This document shows, in pieces, positions 34,539 through 43,305 of a stretch of DNA of 64,000 nt. Made by a program: the position numbers and the translations under genes. This DNA is from Sulfurimonas hongkongensis (GTDB lineage: Bacteria > Campylobacterota > Campylobacteria > Campylobacterales > Sulfurimonadaceae): contig NZ_AUPZ01000007.1 of the NCBI RefSeq assembly GCF_000445475.1, forward strand, positions 186,001-250,000. The letters are read 5' to 3'. The first letter of the stretch is position 1. Every line of letters begins with the position of its first letter. The notes below the pieces were generated by a model. That model had not been told where the DNA came from. It was given only the letters and a program-made list of their open reading frames with translations, and ran no database searches.

Positions 34539-34592
34539 TGATTGTGTTTCCTGTAAAAGTTATAGTCGGATTTGCCTTGGTGAAAACCTTAA

Positions 34593-34793
34593 CAAAAGCC
34601 CGAAGTAGCCGTCTCGCATTTGGCTTGGTTCTAAAAGCCGTATTTGGGTGAAGAGAGTGTTTTATAACGGTGGTATCATCTCGACAGAGTTAACATATCT
34701 CAAATGATGACGCCACACACAAAAACCCTACTTGTTCACTAGTTGAAAATGTAGAACCCTCATATTTACGATATCTCGAACTACTCAGACTAG
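34593..34793 (-). ncRNA. ssrS: 6S RNA
   Basis: About 200 bases on the minus strand fold as one long irregular hairpin. The ends pair (GAGTAG at 34786-34781 with CTACTT at 34608-34603), then GGTTCTA pairs with TAGAACC. A large central bubble of about 12 by 14 bases follows, then GTGAA/TTCAC, GTTTT/AAAAC, GTGG/CCAC and TCATC/GATGA up to the apical loop. The 5' stretch UCUGAGUAGUUCG closely resembles the start of E. coli 6S RNA. 6S RNA binds sigma-70 holoenzyme by mimicking an open promoter. As far as I recall, 6S genes in this phylum lie by purD, which fits. Ends are approximate. Confidence 0.8.
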
Positions 34794-34799
34794 AAGTTT

Positions 34800-34805
34800 A
34801 TTATA
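34800..34805 (-). promoter_or_regulatory. -10 box of the 6S RNA gene
   Basis: On the minus strand a perfect TATAAT lies seven bases before the predicted 6S start near 34793. The -35 region is poor (AATAAA at 34828-34823), as is common in this phylum. Confidence 0.65.
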
Positions 34806-34819
34806 CTAAAAGATTTCTT

Positions 34820-34838
34820 GATTTTATTTAATAAAATC
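34820..34838 (-). terminator. Hairpin terminator after yceI
   Basis: GATTTTAT (34820-34827) pairs with ATAAAATC (34831-34838) around a 3-base loop, just downstream of the minus-strand yceI-like stop and before the 6S promoter. The stem is AT-rich; an interrupted T-tract (AAATCTTTT) follows. Confidence 0.5.
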
Positions 34839-34852
34839 CTTTTTCCTAGGAC

Positions 34853-35419
34853 TTACTTAACTTTTATACCCTCTATCTCAATCTCTAACTTAACATCTTC
34901 ACCAATAGCAAAACCACCAGCTTCTAAAACAGAGTTATAAGTTAGACCAAAATCAGCTCTTTTGATTTTGCCTTCTAGTGAAAAACCAGCTCTTTCATTG
35001 CCCCATGGATCAGTGATAGTTCCACCATTTTCAAACTCTAGTTTGATGTTTTTTGTTACACCTTTTAGAGTAAAATCTCCATAAACATCATCTCCATCCA
35101 TCTTTGTCATCTTAAATGTAATAGTCGGATATTTTGGAACATCAAATATCTCTTCTTCTCTTAGGTGTTTGTCTCTTTTCTCGTTTGCTGTGTCTATTGA
35201 AGCAACTTGAATTTCACCATTAAGAGCTGTTAATTTTTTATTTTTTTCATCATACTTAAATGTGCCCTTAAAATCACTAAATGAGCCTTTAACATTTGAG
35301 ATCATCATATGCTTTACTTTAAACCCTATATTTGTATGAGCCTTGTCAACATTGTATGATGCCGCAAATAGAGACGACACAAATAGTGAACCTATAACGA
35401 GTAACTTAGTGAATTTCAT
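34853..35419 (-). CDS. YceI-family periplasmic protein
   Basis: The 188-residue protein has a signal peptide (MKFTKLLVIGSLFVSSLFA) and the YceI lipocalin-like barrel: YNVDKAHTNIGFKVKHMMISNVKGSF, FKGTFKYD, VPKYPTITFK and GFSLEGKIKRADFGL. Related proteins bind polyisoprenoid lipids in a hydrophobic pocket. The physiological role is uncertain, possibly quinone or isoprenoid handling or stress response. It is a single gene with its own terminator. Confidence 0.92.
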   Translation of the reverse strand: MKFTKLLVIGSLFVSSLFAASYNVDKAHTNIGFKVKHMMISNVKGSFSDFKGTFKYDEKNKKLTALNGEIQVASIDTANEKRDKHLREEEIFDVPKYPTITFKMTKMDGDDVYGDFTLKGVTKNIKLEFENGGTITDPWGNERAGFSLEGKIKRADFGLTYNSVLEAGGFAIGEDVKLEIEIEGIKVK

Positions 35420-35488
35420 TTTACATCCTTGAGATTAATTTGAAGTAGTTTATCATCGCACAACTTAAAGAGATATAACTAAAATATA

Positions 35489-36127
35489 TTATCTTAATGA
35501 GAGTGCTAGCTCCATGCAACTATCTATAGAAGTGTTTTGGGAAATTTCATAACTTATACCCTTTGGAAGAGCCTTTGCAGTTGTTGTTCCTATGACGATA
35601 ATCTTAGCATTAGCATCTATAGTGTGAGTTTTTAAAAAGCACTCTATTGAGGATGGAGATGTAAAGATAAGTATTGAGTTTTTAAGAACTTCTACTTCAA
35701 GAGCTTCTTTTGCACACTCACTTACATATAAGATCTCTTCATCTATCGAGTATCCATCAGCCTTGCATCTTGCGACAAAGTCAGATGCAATCGTCTGTGC
35801 TCTTAGGTAGAGCCACTTTGTATCTTTAGGCTTTTTTTCTATAAATTTAACAAGATTGTCTCCATAGCCATCTCCAAAATCTAAAACCTTACCACCAAAA
35901 TCTTTGTAAGAATTTGCAGTTTTTTTAGAAACACAAAGTGCAGAAATATCTATAAAATCCTCTTTGTTGTACTGCTTAAGAGCCTTTATAGTCTGCTTAG
36001 ATGTGATAATAAGATGGTCATAACTACTAAAATCTATCTCAGGCTTTAAGAGGCGAACCTGTAGAGACTGAGCACTTATAGCATCTGGATGTTTTGAAGT
36101 GGCAAAGAGATAAATTTGTTTTGACAT
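35489..36127 (-). CDS. hemD: Uroporphyrinogen-III synthase
   Basis: The 212-residue protein has the two-lobe HemD pattern with weak conservation typical of the family: MSKQIYLFATSKHP at the start, YDHLIITSKQTIKAL in lobe one, and SILIFTSPSSIECFLK plus IIVIGTTTAKALP in lobe two. It closes hydroxymethylbilane to uroporphyrinogen III, the branch point for heme and siroheme. It is short relative to the usual 240 or so. It is separate from hemB in this window. Confidence 0.85.
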   Translation of the reverse strand: MSKQIYLFATSKHPDAISAQSLQVRLLKPEIDFSSYDHLIITSKQTIKALKQYNKEDFIDISALCVSKKTANSYKDFGGKVLDFGDGYGDNLVKFIEKKPKDTKWLYLRAQTIASDFVARCKADGYSIDEEILYVSECAKEALEVEVLKNSILIFTSPSSIECFLKTHTIDANAKIIVIGTTTAKALPKGISYEISQNTSIDSCMELALSLR

Positions 36128-36218
36128 AGAGTCTCCTAAAGTTTTTAAATCTTAAAAATATAACTAAAACTATTAAAAACCTAAATTATAAAAAGTTTAG
36201 TGTAATTTGGAATGTTTT

Positions 36219-36253
36219 AAGGTGTAAGCATAGGTAATCTATGCTGGAACCTT
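36219..36253. other. Hairpin in the gap between guaA and hemD
   Basis: AAGGT/ACCTT (36219-36223/36249-36253) encloses AGCATAG/CTATGCT (36227-36233/36239-36245) with a 5-base loop. It lies downstream of the guaA stop on the minus strand. No U tract follows, so it may terminate weakly or protect the guaA mRNA. The rest of the 160-base gap shows nothing else. Confidence 0.4.
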
Positions 36254-36288
36254 AATCATTTCAAAGTGCATTGAAATTTTTCTTAATT

Positions 36289-37839
36289 TTATTCCCACTC
36301 TATTGTTGCTGGTGGCTTTGAGCTTATATCATAAACAACACGGTTTATACCATCAACTTCGTTGATAATTCTTCTACTTATTCTCTCTAATAGATCATGT
36401 GGAAGATGAGCAAAGGTTGCTGTCATGCCATCAACTGCCTCAACAACTCTTACGCAGATAGTGTTATCATAGGTACGGTTATCGCCCATTACTCCAACTG
36501 ATTTTACATTTAAAAGTACTGCAAAAGCTTGCCATGTTTTAGCATAGTATCCGCTTGCTTTTAGTTCATCTAGTAAAATAACATCAGCCTCGCGTAGGAT
36601 AGTCAGATCAGGAACATTTACATCTCCCATTATTCTAATGGCAAGTCCCGGTCCAGGAAATGGATGGCGGTTTATCATAGACTCTGGAAGTCCGAGTTCA
36701 AGTCCGATTTTTCGCACTTCATCCTTAAAAAGTTCACGAAGAGGCTCTATGAGTTCAAAATCCATCCAATCAGGTAATCCACCAACATTATGATGAGACT
36801 TTATAACCTCTGATGGACCATTTACTGAGATGGACTCTATAACATCTGGATAGAGTGTACCTTGAGCTAAAAACTTAATGCCATCGTGCTTTTTAGCCTC
36901 ACGTTCGAACTCTTCTATAAAGGTGTGGCCAATGATTTTCCTTTTTTGTTCAGGATCAGATACGCCTGCTAGTTTACCTAAAAAGTTATCTACTGCATCT
37001 ACTGTGACTAGTGGTGCTTTTAAGTTTAGTTTAAAGACTTGCTCAACTTGTTCTCTCTCACCTTTTCGCAAAAGACCGTTGTCAACAAAAACAGGAATAA
37101 GTTGGTCACCAATAGCCTCATAAAGCATAGCAGCAACCACTGAGCTATCAACCCCACCGCTAAGTCCACAAAGAACTTTACCAGTACCTACCTTTTCTCT
37201 TATGAGTTTGATTTGCTCTTTTAAGAAGTGTTCCATCTTCCACTTTTCATCAACTAAACAAATATTTTTTGCAAAGTTTCTAAGCATCAAGTAACCTTCT
37301 TCGGTGTGTTGAACTTCTGGGTGGTACTGTAGAGCGTAGATTTTTCTACTCTCATCTGCAATAGCTGCATATGGAGAATTTGCGGATGTAGCAATCGGTG
37401 TAAAACCTTCAGGAAGTCTATCTACTTTGTCACTATGACTCATCCAAACTATAGCGTTATCATCACAATCTTTTAAAAGAGGCGAGCAGTTCTCGCCTAC
37501 ATCTATGATATGAAGTTCAGACTTACCATATTCATGATGGTCAGAGCGAATAACGCTTCCGCCAAAATCGACTGCGATTCTTTGCATACCATAACAGATA
37601 CCAAGGATCGGTAAGCCGAGTTTATAAATAGCCTTATCAACTTCATAAGCGTTTGGGCTATAAACAGAAGAGGGACCACCACTTAAGATGATACCTTTTG
37701 GATTTTTTGCTTTGATATCTTCTATACTTGCGTGATATGGAAGAATCTCACAATATATCTTGTCTTCACGCAAACGACGAGCTATAAGTTGTGTGTATTG
37801 AGAGCCAAAATCTAAAACAATGATGCTAACATTTGTCAT
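36289..37839 (-). CDS. guaA: GMP synthase (glutamine-hydrolysing)
   Basis: The 516-residue enzyme converts XMP to GMP. A class I glutamine amidotransferase domain (about 1-195) has GICYGMQ with the catalytic cysteine and [11 protein letters not shown]. The ATP-pyrophosphatase domain has the P-loop LSGGVDSSV, followed by the dimerisation domain [13 protein letters not shown] and C-terminal KPPATIEWE. It stands alone on the minus strand between nhaD and hemD. Confidence 0.98.
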   Translation of the reverse strand: MTNVSIIVLDFGSQYTQLIARRLREDKIYCEILPYHASIEDIKAKNPKGIILSGGPSSVYSPNAYEVDKAIYKLGLPILGICYGMQRIAVDFGGSVIRSDHHEYGKSELHIIDVGENCSPLLKDCDDNAIVWMSHSDKVDRLPEGFTPIATSANSPYAAIADESRKIYALQYHPEVQHTEEGYLMLRNFAKNICLVDEKWKMEHFLKEQIKLIREKVGTGKVLCGLSGGVDSSVVAAMLYEAIGDQLIPVFVDNGLLRKGEREQVEQVFKLNLKAPLVTVDAVDNFLGKLAGVSDPEQKRKIIGHTFIEEFEREAKKHDGIKFLAQGTLYPDVIESISVNGPSEVIKSHHNVGGLPDWMDFELIEPLRELFKDEVRKIGLELGLPESMINRHPFPGPGLAIRIMGDVNVPDLTILREADVILLDELKASGYYAKTWQAFAVLLNVKSVGVMGDNRTYDNTICVRVVEAVDGMTATFAHLPHDLLERISRRIINEVDGINRVVYDISSKPPATIEWE

Positions 37840-37952
37840 GTGGGAGACCTTTAAAAGAATGTGGTGTAAAATAATTACGAAAGGATACTATAAAAAAGTT
37901 TAAAAGAAACTACACCCAAGTGAGGTGCAGTTTAACGTCAAAGGCAAAGAGA

Positions 37953-39281
37953 TTAAGGTTTTATATAAAGCCCTAACATTTCATACTGGACATACCAAAT
38001 TGCTATAGATGCAAAGTAGCCTATCACGATTGTCCAAGACATTCTCATGTGTGCACCAAAAGTATAAACACCTTTTAGTTTACCCATAACACCAACACCA
38101 GCAGCTGAACCAAAACTAATCATACTACCACCAACACCAGCAGTTAGAGTAACTAGCATCCACTGATCCAATCCAAGTGCTGGATTTGCTTTTAGAACTG
38201 CTGACATAACAGGAACATTGTCCACAATAGCAGATAAAAAACCTACACCAATATTTACAACAGTTGGACTAAATATAGTGTATAAGTTTACAGCATGAGC
38301 AAGAAAGCCTGCAAAGTGCAACGCTCCAACAGCTGCTAATATACCAAAGAAAAAGAGAAGCGTATCGTTTTCAACTTTTGAGACAGATTTGTATATCTGT
38401 ATATCGCTATTATGGTACCTTTTAAGTGAATAAGCATAAAGCTTAAGGATTGAGAGACCAAATAACATTCCCCACATCGGAGGCAAGTGCATTACTTGTT
38501 TACCAATAACCGCTGAAGCAATGGTAAAGATTCCTAAAAAGATGATAACCTTACCACCACGATGGATCTTAACCGGTTCTGTATTTTCTATCTTAGCAGG
38601 TGCGCCCTCAGGGATAAAACGAGACAGCAGATATGCAGTAATAAGCCAACCAACAATAGAAGCAGGAAACAAGAATAAAAAGTCAGTAAAGGCACCTTTT
38701 CCCGCAGACCAAGCCATAAGTGTTGTAATATCACCAAATGGAGACCAAGCACCGCCAGCATTTGCAGCTACGACTATATTTATAGCGCCAGGCACTAAGA
38801 ATACTTTGTTATTTTTCTCTATAGTGATAAGCACAGTAGAAAGAATAAGTGCCGTTGTTAAGTTATCAGCAACTGGGGATAAGAAAAATGCTATAAAACC
38901 TGTTATCCAAAAAAGTTTTTTATAGTCATAACCACTACTTAAGAGTCTCTCTTTTAGCGCATCAAAAACATTTCTTTCAATGAGTGCTTCAATAAATGTC
39001 ATAGCAACAAATAAGAAGAAGAAAATCTCTGCTATCTCTAGTATAAGATGAGCTATTTCCACGTCAAATGCTGAAAAATCTAAGCCATTTGCCGCATAAT
39101 AGCCACCAAGCAACATAAACATAAATGTTCCTGTAAATAGTGCTGGCTTAGCCTTGTTTATGTGGTACTTTTCTTCTGCAGCTATAAAATAGTAACCTAT
39201 TATAAAAATTACTAGTAATAGCCAACCAAATGGCTCAACGGCGAGGTCGATTGCTTGAACGCTATCTTCTACTCTTGTCAT
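37953..39281 (-). CDS. nhaD: Na+/H+ antiporter, NhaD family
   Basis: The 442-residue protein has about 12 membrane helices with NhaD-type motifs: FFLSPVADNLTTALILSTVL, VVAANAGGAWSPFGDITTLMAW, and FLSAIVDNVPVMSAVL with GSMISFGSAAGVGVMGK. NhaD exchanges internal Na+ or Li+ for protons and is typical of marine and haloalkaliphilic bacteria, consistent with a marine host. It overlaps nadB by four bases, giving a lipoprotein-nadB-nhaD operon. Confidence 0.94.
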   Translation of the reverse strand: MTRVEDSVQAIDLAVEPFGWLLLVIFIIGYYFIAAEEKYHINKAKPALFTGTFMFMLLGGYYAANGLDFSAFDVEIAHLILEIAEIFFFLFVAMTFIEALIERNVFDALKERLLSSGYDYKKLFWITGFIAFFLSPVADNLTTALILSTVLITIEKNNKVFLVPGAINIVVAANAGGAWSPFGDITTLMAWSAGKGAFTDFLFLFPASIVGWLITAYLLSRFIPEGAPAKIENTEPVKIHRGGKVIIFLGIFTIASAVIGKQVMHLPPMWGMLFGLSILKLYAYSLKRYHNSDIQIYKSVSKVENDTLLFFFGILAAVGALHFAGFLAHAVNLYTIFSPTVVNIGVGFLSAIVDNVPVMSAVLKANPALGLDQWMLVTLTAGVGGSMISFGSAAGVGVMGKLKGVYTFGAHMRMSWTIVIGYFASIAIWYVQYEMLGLYIKP

Positions 39282-40729
39282 TCTTTCTCCTGTGAAATTG
39301 TGTGTACACCAATAGATTTTTCTCTAGCTAATGCAGAGAGGACTATCTCTTTTGCTGTAAGTAATCGAAACTTCAAAAGTTTACCAATATTTTCTTTTAA
39401 AAGAGCATTAATTCTATCTAATGCGTCATTTAAGCCACTTTTTGTTCTCACTATAGAGACATTTTGCCACATTATTTGGCGTAATTCATTCTTTTTTGAC
39501 TTGTCTTCTTTGAGGCTCATAATCTCATCGCTTACCTCAAACTCTAGTGTCTTTTTTGGTTTTGTGTTTGAGAGTATATCATTTACCGCCTCTTTTGCAA
39601 AAACAAGACCCTCCAAAAGAGAGTTAGATGCAAGTCTATTAGCACCATGAACTCTAACAGATGCCACTTCGCCAATAGCGTAAAGTCTCTTAACATTTGG
39701 GATTCTAGCTTTTAAATCAGTCTTGATGCCACCTATAGCGTAGTGAAAAGCTGGTGATATAGGAACTCTTTGATCTGGTACATTAAAGCCTATATCTCTT
39801 AGATTTTTATAGATATTTGGAAATCTTTGTACAAAGTAGTGATAGTCAAAATTTTTAAGATTTAGATATGTTTTGAGACCTGTTTTTTTAGTGTAGTCAT
39901 AGATGGATTTGCTTACAATGTCACGAGATGCTAATTCACCTCTCTCATCATACTCGTAAAGAAATCTTTTGCCATTTTCATCTTCTATAGTAGCGCCTTC
40001 TCCTCTTAGAGCCTCTGTGAGAAGAAGTTTTTGAGCATTGTCACTATTTACAAAAACAGTAGGATGAAACTGCATCATCTCCATATGTTCAAGTTTTATG
40101 TCTTTCATAAGACACAAACCTTGCATATCTGCACTAATGCATGGTGCGTTTGTGTGATATTCAAAGAGTGAACCAACTCCGCCACTAGCTATAATGATAT
40201 CTTTTGCATAGATATTTGTGCTTTGTCTGTTATCAAGAACAGTTACGCCATAACACTCGCCATCTTTTATAAGTAGATCTACAACTCTAGCATCACTTAG
40301 CATAGAGTGTTGGTTGTTTTTTAGTAAAAAGTAGTGAACATATCTGCCTGTTGCATCTCCACCTGCGTGGATAATTCTGCTTGTGGAGTGTGCGGCTTCT
40401 TTTGTATAGAGTAAATTTCCAGCTTCATCACAGTCAAACTCAAATCCACGGGCAATAAGGTCATCTATCACACTTCTTGAATTATGGCTTAATATCTTTA
40501 CAGCCTCCTCATCACAAAGCCCAGCTCCAGCTTCTTGTGTATCTTTAATGTGAAGTGGGATATCATCTCTATCTTTTGCAAGGGCGATGCCACCTTGTGC
40601 ATAAAAACTGTTACATTTAAAAGTCTCTCTTTTATTTATGATAAGTACTTTTTTCTCTTTTGGTAGTAGTGAAGCAGCGTAGAGTCCAGCCACCCCAGCT
40701 CCTATGATTATGACATCATACTGCATCAT
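39278..40729 (-). CDS. nadB: L-aspartate oxidase
   Basis: The 483-residue flavoprotein oxidises L-aspartate to iminoaspartate, the first step of NAD synthesis. The FAD dinucleotide fold is DVIIIGAGVAGLYAA at the N-terminus, with NSFYAQGGIALA, IIASGGVGSLF, QFHPTVF and GANRLASNSLLEGLVF. The helical C-terminal domain is present but compact. The start (ATGATG at 40729-40724) overlaps the stop of the small lipoprotein gene upstream. Confidence 0.96.
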   Translation of the reverse strand: MMQYDVIIIGAGVAGLYAASLLPKEKKVLIINKRETFKCNSFYAQGGIALAKDRDDIPLHIKDTQEAGAGLCDEEAVKILSHNSRSVIDDLIARGFEFDCDEAGNLLYTKEAAHSTSRIIHAGGDATGRYVHYFLLKNNQHSMLSDARVVDLLIKDGECYGVTVLDNRQSTNIYAKDIIIASGGVGSLFEYHTNAPCISADMQGLCLMKDIKLEHMEMMQFHPTVFVNSDNAQKLLLTEALRGEGATIEDENGKRFLYEYDERGELASRDIVSKSIYDYTKKTGLKTYLNLKNFDYHYFVQRFPNIYKNLRDIGFNVPDQRVPISPAFHYAIGGIKTDLKARIPNVKRLYAIGEVASVRVHGANRLASNSLLEGLVFAKEAVNDILSNTKPKKTLEFEVSDEIMSLKEDKSKKNELRQIMWQNVSIVRTKSGLNDALDRINALLKENIGKLLKFRLLTAKEIVLSALAREKSIGVHTISQEKE

Positions 40730-40884
40730 TTACTTGGCTCTTTTATGATAAACTCAACATTTTCATCGCCTTGCGGTGTCTCTTCTAGGTGGTATGGACC
40801 CTTTTTATATCCACAACCATTTAGACTTAATGTAAAGCTTGATATAATTAAAAAATAAAAGATAGTTTTTAGGTTTTTTCTCAA
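40726..40884 (-). CDS. Small LptM/YifL-like lipoprotein
   Basis: A TTG at 40884 with AAGGA seven bases upstream opens a 52-codon gene whose TGA overlaps the nadB start. The product has a signal peptide and lipobox followed by the LptM-like pattern (LSLNGCGYKKGPYHLEE), then an acidic tail. In enterobacteria LptM assists LptD assembly; lptD lies elsewhere in this window. Function here is inferred by resemblance of a very short motif, but coding is well supported by lipobox, RBS and overlap. Confidence 0.78.
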   Translation of the reverse strand: MRKNLKTIFYFLIISSFTLSLNGCGYKKGPYHLEETPQGDENVEFIIKEPSK

Positions 40885-41020
40885 TAATTTTCCTTAATTT
40901 TTGGCTAAAAATCTTGAAACTAAACAAGAACTTGATAATAATATAGTAAATATTAAAAGGCCTTTAACTTGGCCTATGCTAAATAATCTACTAAGATAAC
41001 TGTAACGGATATAAAAGAAA

Positions 41021-42823
41021 ATGACACTTCATGAGACGATAAAACAACTCCCCGATTCTGCTGGTATATACGAGTATTTTGATAAGAGTGGAAATCTTTT
41101 ATATGTAGGAAAAGCAAAGAGTCTGCAAAAAAGAGTAAAGAGTTACTTTAGCTTTATGCCAACTCTAAGAGCAAATCCTAAACTCTCTGTTAGAATCACA
41201 AAAATGATAGAGCAAACAAAGAGCATGAACTATATCTTAGTAAATTCAGAACATGACGCACTCATACTTGAAAACTCACTTATTAAGCAACTAAACCCTA
41301 AGTACAATATCTTACTTCGCGATGATAAAACATATCCTTACATATATATAGACACCTCGCAAAAATATCCAAGATTTGAGATAACTAGAAAAATCATAAA
41401 AGATAGAGATATAGTCTATTTTGGTCCTTACTCTGTGGGAGCTAGAGATATTTTAGACTCTATCTATGAGATGTGTAAGCTTGTGCAAAAAAAGGGTTCA
41501 CTAAAGTCTAAAAAACTCTGTCTTTACCATCAGATAGATAAGTGTTTAGGACCATGTGAACTTGATGTATCTGAGGCTCTTTACAAAAAAGAGGTAGATT
41601 TAGCCTATGAGCTTATAAAAAATAAAAAACTCCTAGTTAAAAAACTGCAAGAGAGAATGCTCTTTTACTCTGAGAATCTTAGGTTTGAAGAAGCGCTAGA
41701 ACTTCGTGAGAGGATAGAGAAGATTACTCGCTCTGAGATTAGGAGTGAGATAGATTTTGCTACAAATGAGAACTATGATATCTTCGCTATTTCGCACTCA
41801 GACTCAAGAGCTGTTGTAGTAAGACTCTTTATGAGAGATGGCAAAATTATCTCATCTACGCATGATTTTATCGCGCTAAATGAAGGTTTTGATGAAGATG
41901 AGCTCTACCAAAGAGTTCTCATAAACTTCTACAAAGATGAAAAACCACCTATCATCGCTCCCATCTTAGTAGCATCTGAGTTTGAGGGCTTAGAGCTGAT
42001 GGAGGAGCATTTGAGTCGTGTGTTTGAAAAAAAAGCATCTATAAAAAAACCAAAACAGGGTAAGAGAAAGCAGCTTATTGAGCTTGCTATCTTAAATGCT
42101 AACGAGCTTCTAAAAAAAGATAAAAATACCAATGATAAAAAGATACTTTTTGATATAAAAGAGTTGTTTGACCTGCAAAGACTCCCAAACAGAGTAGAAG
42201 CTTTTGATAACTCTCATATGTCCGGAGTCGCTACTGTTGGGGCTATGGTAGTTTATGAAGATGGGGCATATGATAAAAAGAGCTATAGAACTTACCACCT
42301 TGTGGCAAAAGATGAATATGCTCAGATGCGAGAGACTCTAACAAGAAGAGTAGAGAGTTTTTACAAAAACTCTCCGCCAGATTTGTGGATAATAGATGGA
42401 GGCTCAACTCTTTTAAAGCTAGCCTTAGAGATAGTTGAGAGCGCTGGAGTTTTTATAGATGTTATAGCCATTTCAAAAGAGAAGATAGATACAAAGTCTC
42501 ATAGAGCTAAAGGAAAGGCTGCTGATATTGTTCATACAAAAGATGAGGTCTTTAAGCTAAAACATTCAGATAAAAGACTCCAATGGGTACAAAATCTAAG
42601 AGATGAAGCACATAGAAGTGCCATAAACTTTCACAAAAAAACAAAAGTTAAGCTTGATAAAGAGAGTAAACTCTTAAATTTAAAGGGAATATCACAAGCA
42701 AAAGTTGTAAAACTTTTAAATCACTTTGGTACATATGAGGCTCTAAAGGGCACAAGTTTTGATGAAATAAGATTAATTTTAAACGAAAAAGATGCAAGAA
42801 TAATTAAAAACATTTACTTCTAA
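41021..42823 (+). CDS. uvrC: Excinuclease ABC subunit C
   Basis: The 600-residue protein makes both incisions in nucleotide excision repair. Domains in order: GIY-YIG nuclease ([20 protein letters not shown], 14-33), a cysteine segment ([13 protein letters not shown]), UVR motif ([16 protein letters not shown]), RNase-H-like C-nuclease ([35 protein letters not shown]) and a terminal helix-hairpin-helix. Length is typical. It is monocistronic, with an AT-rich 136-base upstream gap. Confidence 0.97.
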   Translation: MTLHETIKQLPDSAGIYEYFDKSGNLLYVGKAKSLQKRVKSYFSFMPTLRANPKLSVRITKMIEQTKSMNYILVNSEHDALILENSLIKQLNPKYNILLRDDKTYPYIYIDTSQKYPRFEITRKIIKDRDIVYFGPYSVGARDILDSIYEMCKLVQKKGSLKSKKLCLYHQIDKCLGPCELDVSEALYKKEVDLAYELIKNKKLLVKKLQERMLFYSENLRFEEALELRERIEKITRSEIRSEIDFATNENYDIFAISHSDSRAVVVRLFMRDGKIISSTHDFIALNEGFDEDELYQRVLINFYKDEKPPIIAPILVASEFEGLELMEEHLSRVFEKKASIKKPKQGKRKQLIELAILNANELLKKDKNTNDKKILFDIKELFDLQRLPNRVEAFDNSHMSGVATVGAMVVYEDGAYDKKSYRTYHLVAKDEYAQMRETLTRRVESFYKNSPPDLWIIDGGSTLLKLALEIVESAGVFIDVIAISKEKIDTKSHRAKGKAADIVHTKDEVFKLKHSDKRLQWVQNLRDEAHRSAINFHKKTKVKLDKESKLLNLKGISQAKVVKLLNHFGTYEALKGTSFDEIRLILNEKDARIIKNIYF

Positions 42824-42858
42824 GTGAAGTTTTTTATCTATTATGATATATTTGTGCT

Positions 42859-42864
42859 TATAAT
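42859..42864 (+). promoter_or_regulatory. Candidate -10 box for the phosphorelay gene cluster
   Basis: TATAAT at 42859-42864 lies in a short AT-rich gap after uvrC. It leaves about 20 bases of leader with an AAAGG ribosome-binding site before the PAS protein gene. Confidence 0.5.
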
Positions 42865-42888
42865 ATTTATATAACAAAGGCTGAGTCA

Positions 42889-43296
42889 ATGAATAGAGTA
42901 GTGCCAGTTGATAAAGAGTATACTCCTGAGGGGAGTGTGATGATATGTGAAATGGACCTAGAAGGTATCATAACTTTTGCAAACAGAAAATTTTGTGAAG
43001 TCTCTGCTTATGGGCTTAATGAGCTTGTTGAAAAAAATCACTCCATAACTAGGCATCCTGATATGCCAGAAGCGATATTTACAAAGATGTGGCAAGCCTT
43101 AAGGGACTCTCAAACATGGAATGCGATAGTAAAAAATATTCGTAAAGATGGACATTATTATTGGACTGAAACAGAGATAATGCCAATATATGATGAAAAT
43201 AATAGAGTAAAAGGCTATATGAGTGCTAAAAGAGTTGCTTCAAGAAAAAATATTCAAGAGGCAGAAGAACTTTATGAAAAAATGCTTGAAAGTTAA
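42889..43296 (+). CDS. Single PAS-domain protein, Aer/CetB-like
   Basis: The 135-residue protein is one PAS domain: GSVMICEMDLEGIITFANRKFCEVSAYGLNELVEKNHSITRHPDMPEAIF, then the aromatic strand HYYWTETEIMPIYDENN and a PAC-like GYMSAKR. This resembles FAD-binding PAS domains of Aer and of Campylobacter CetB in energy taxis. It has no output domain, so it must signal through a partner, probably the proteins encoded directly after it. Redox or oxygen sensing is inferred. Confidence 0.85.
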   Translation: MNRVVPVDKEYTPEGSVMICEMDLEGIITFANRKFCEVSAYGLNELVEKNHSITRHPDMPEAIFTKMWQALRDSQTWNAIVKNIRKDGHYYWTETEIMPIYDENNRVKGYMSAKRVASRKNIQEAEELYEKMLES

Positions 43297-43305
43297 GGGA
43301 TATGA

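Noticed and set aside
34593..34793. Structured RNA considered as tmRNA
   Set aside because: There is no tRNA-Ala-like acceptor/CCA end and no tag reading frame. The central bubble and paired ends fit 6S RNA.
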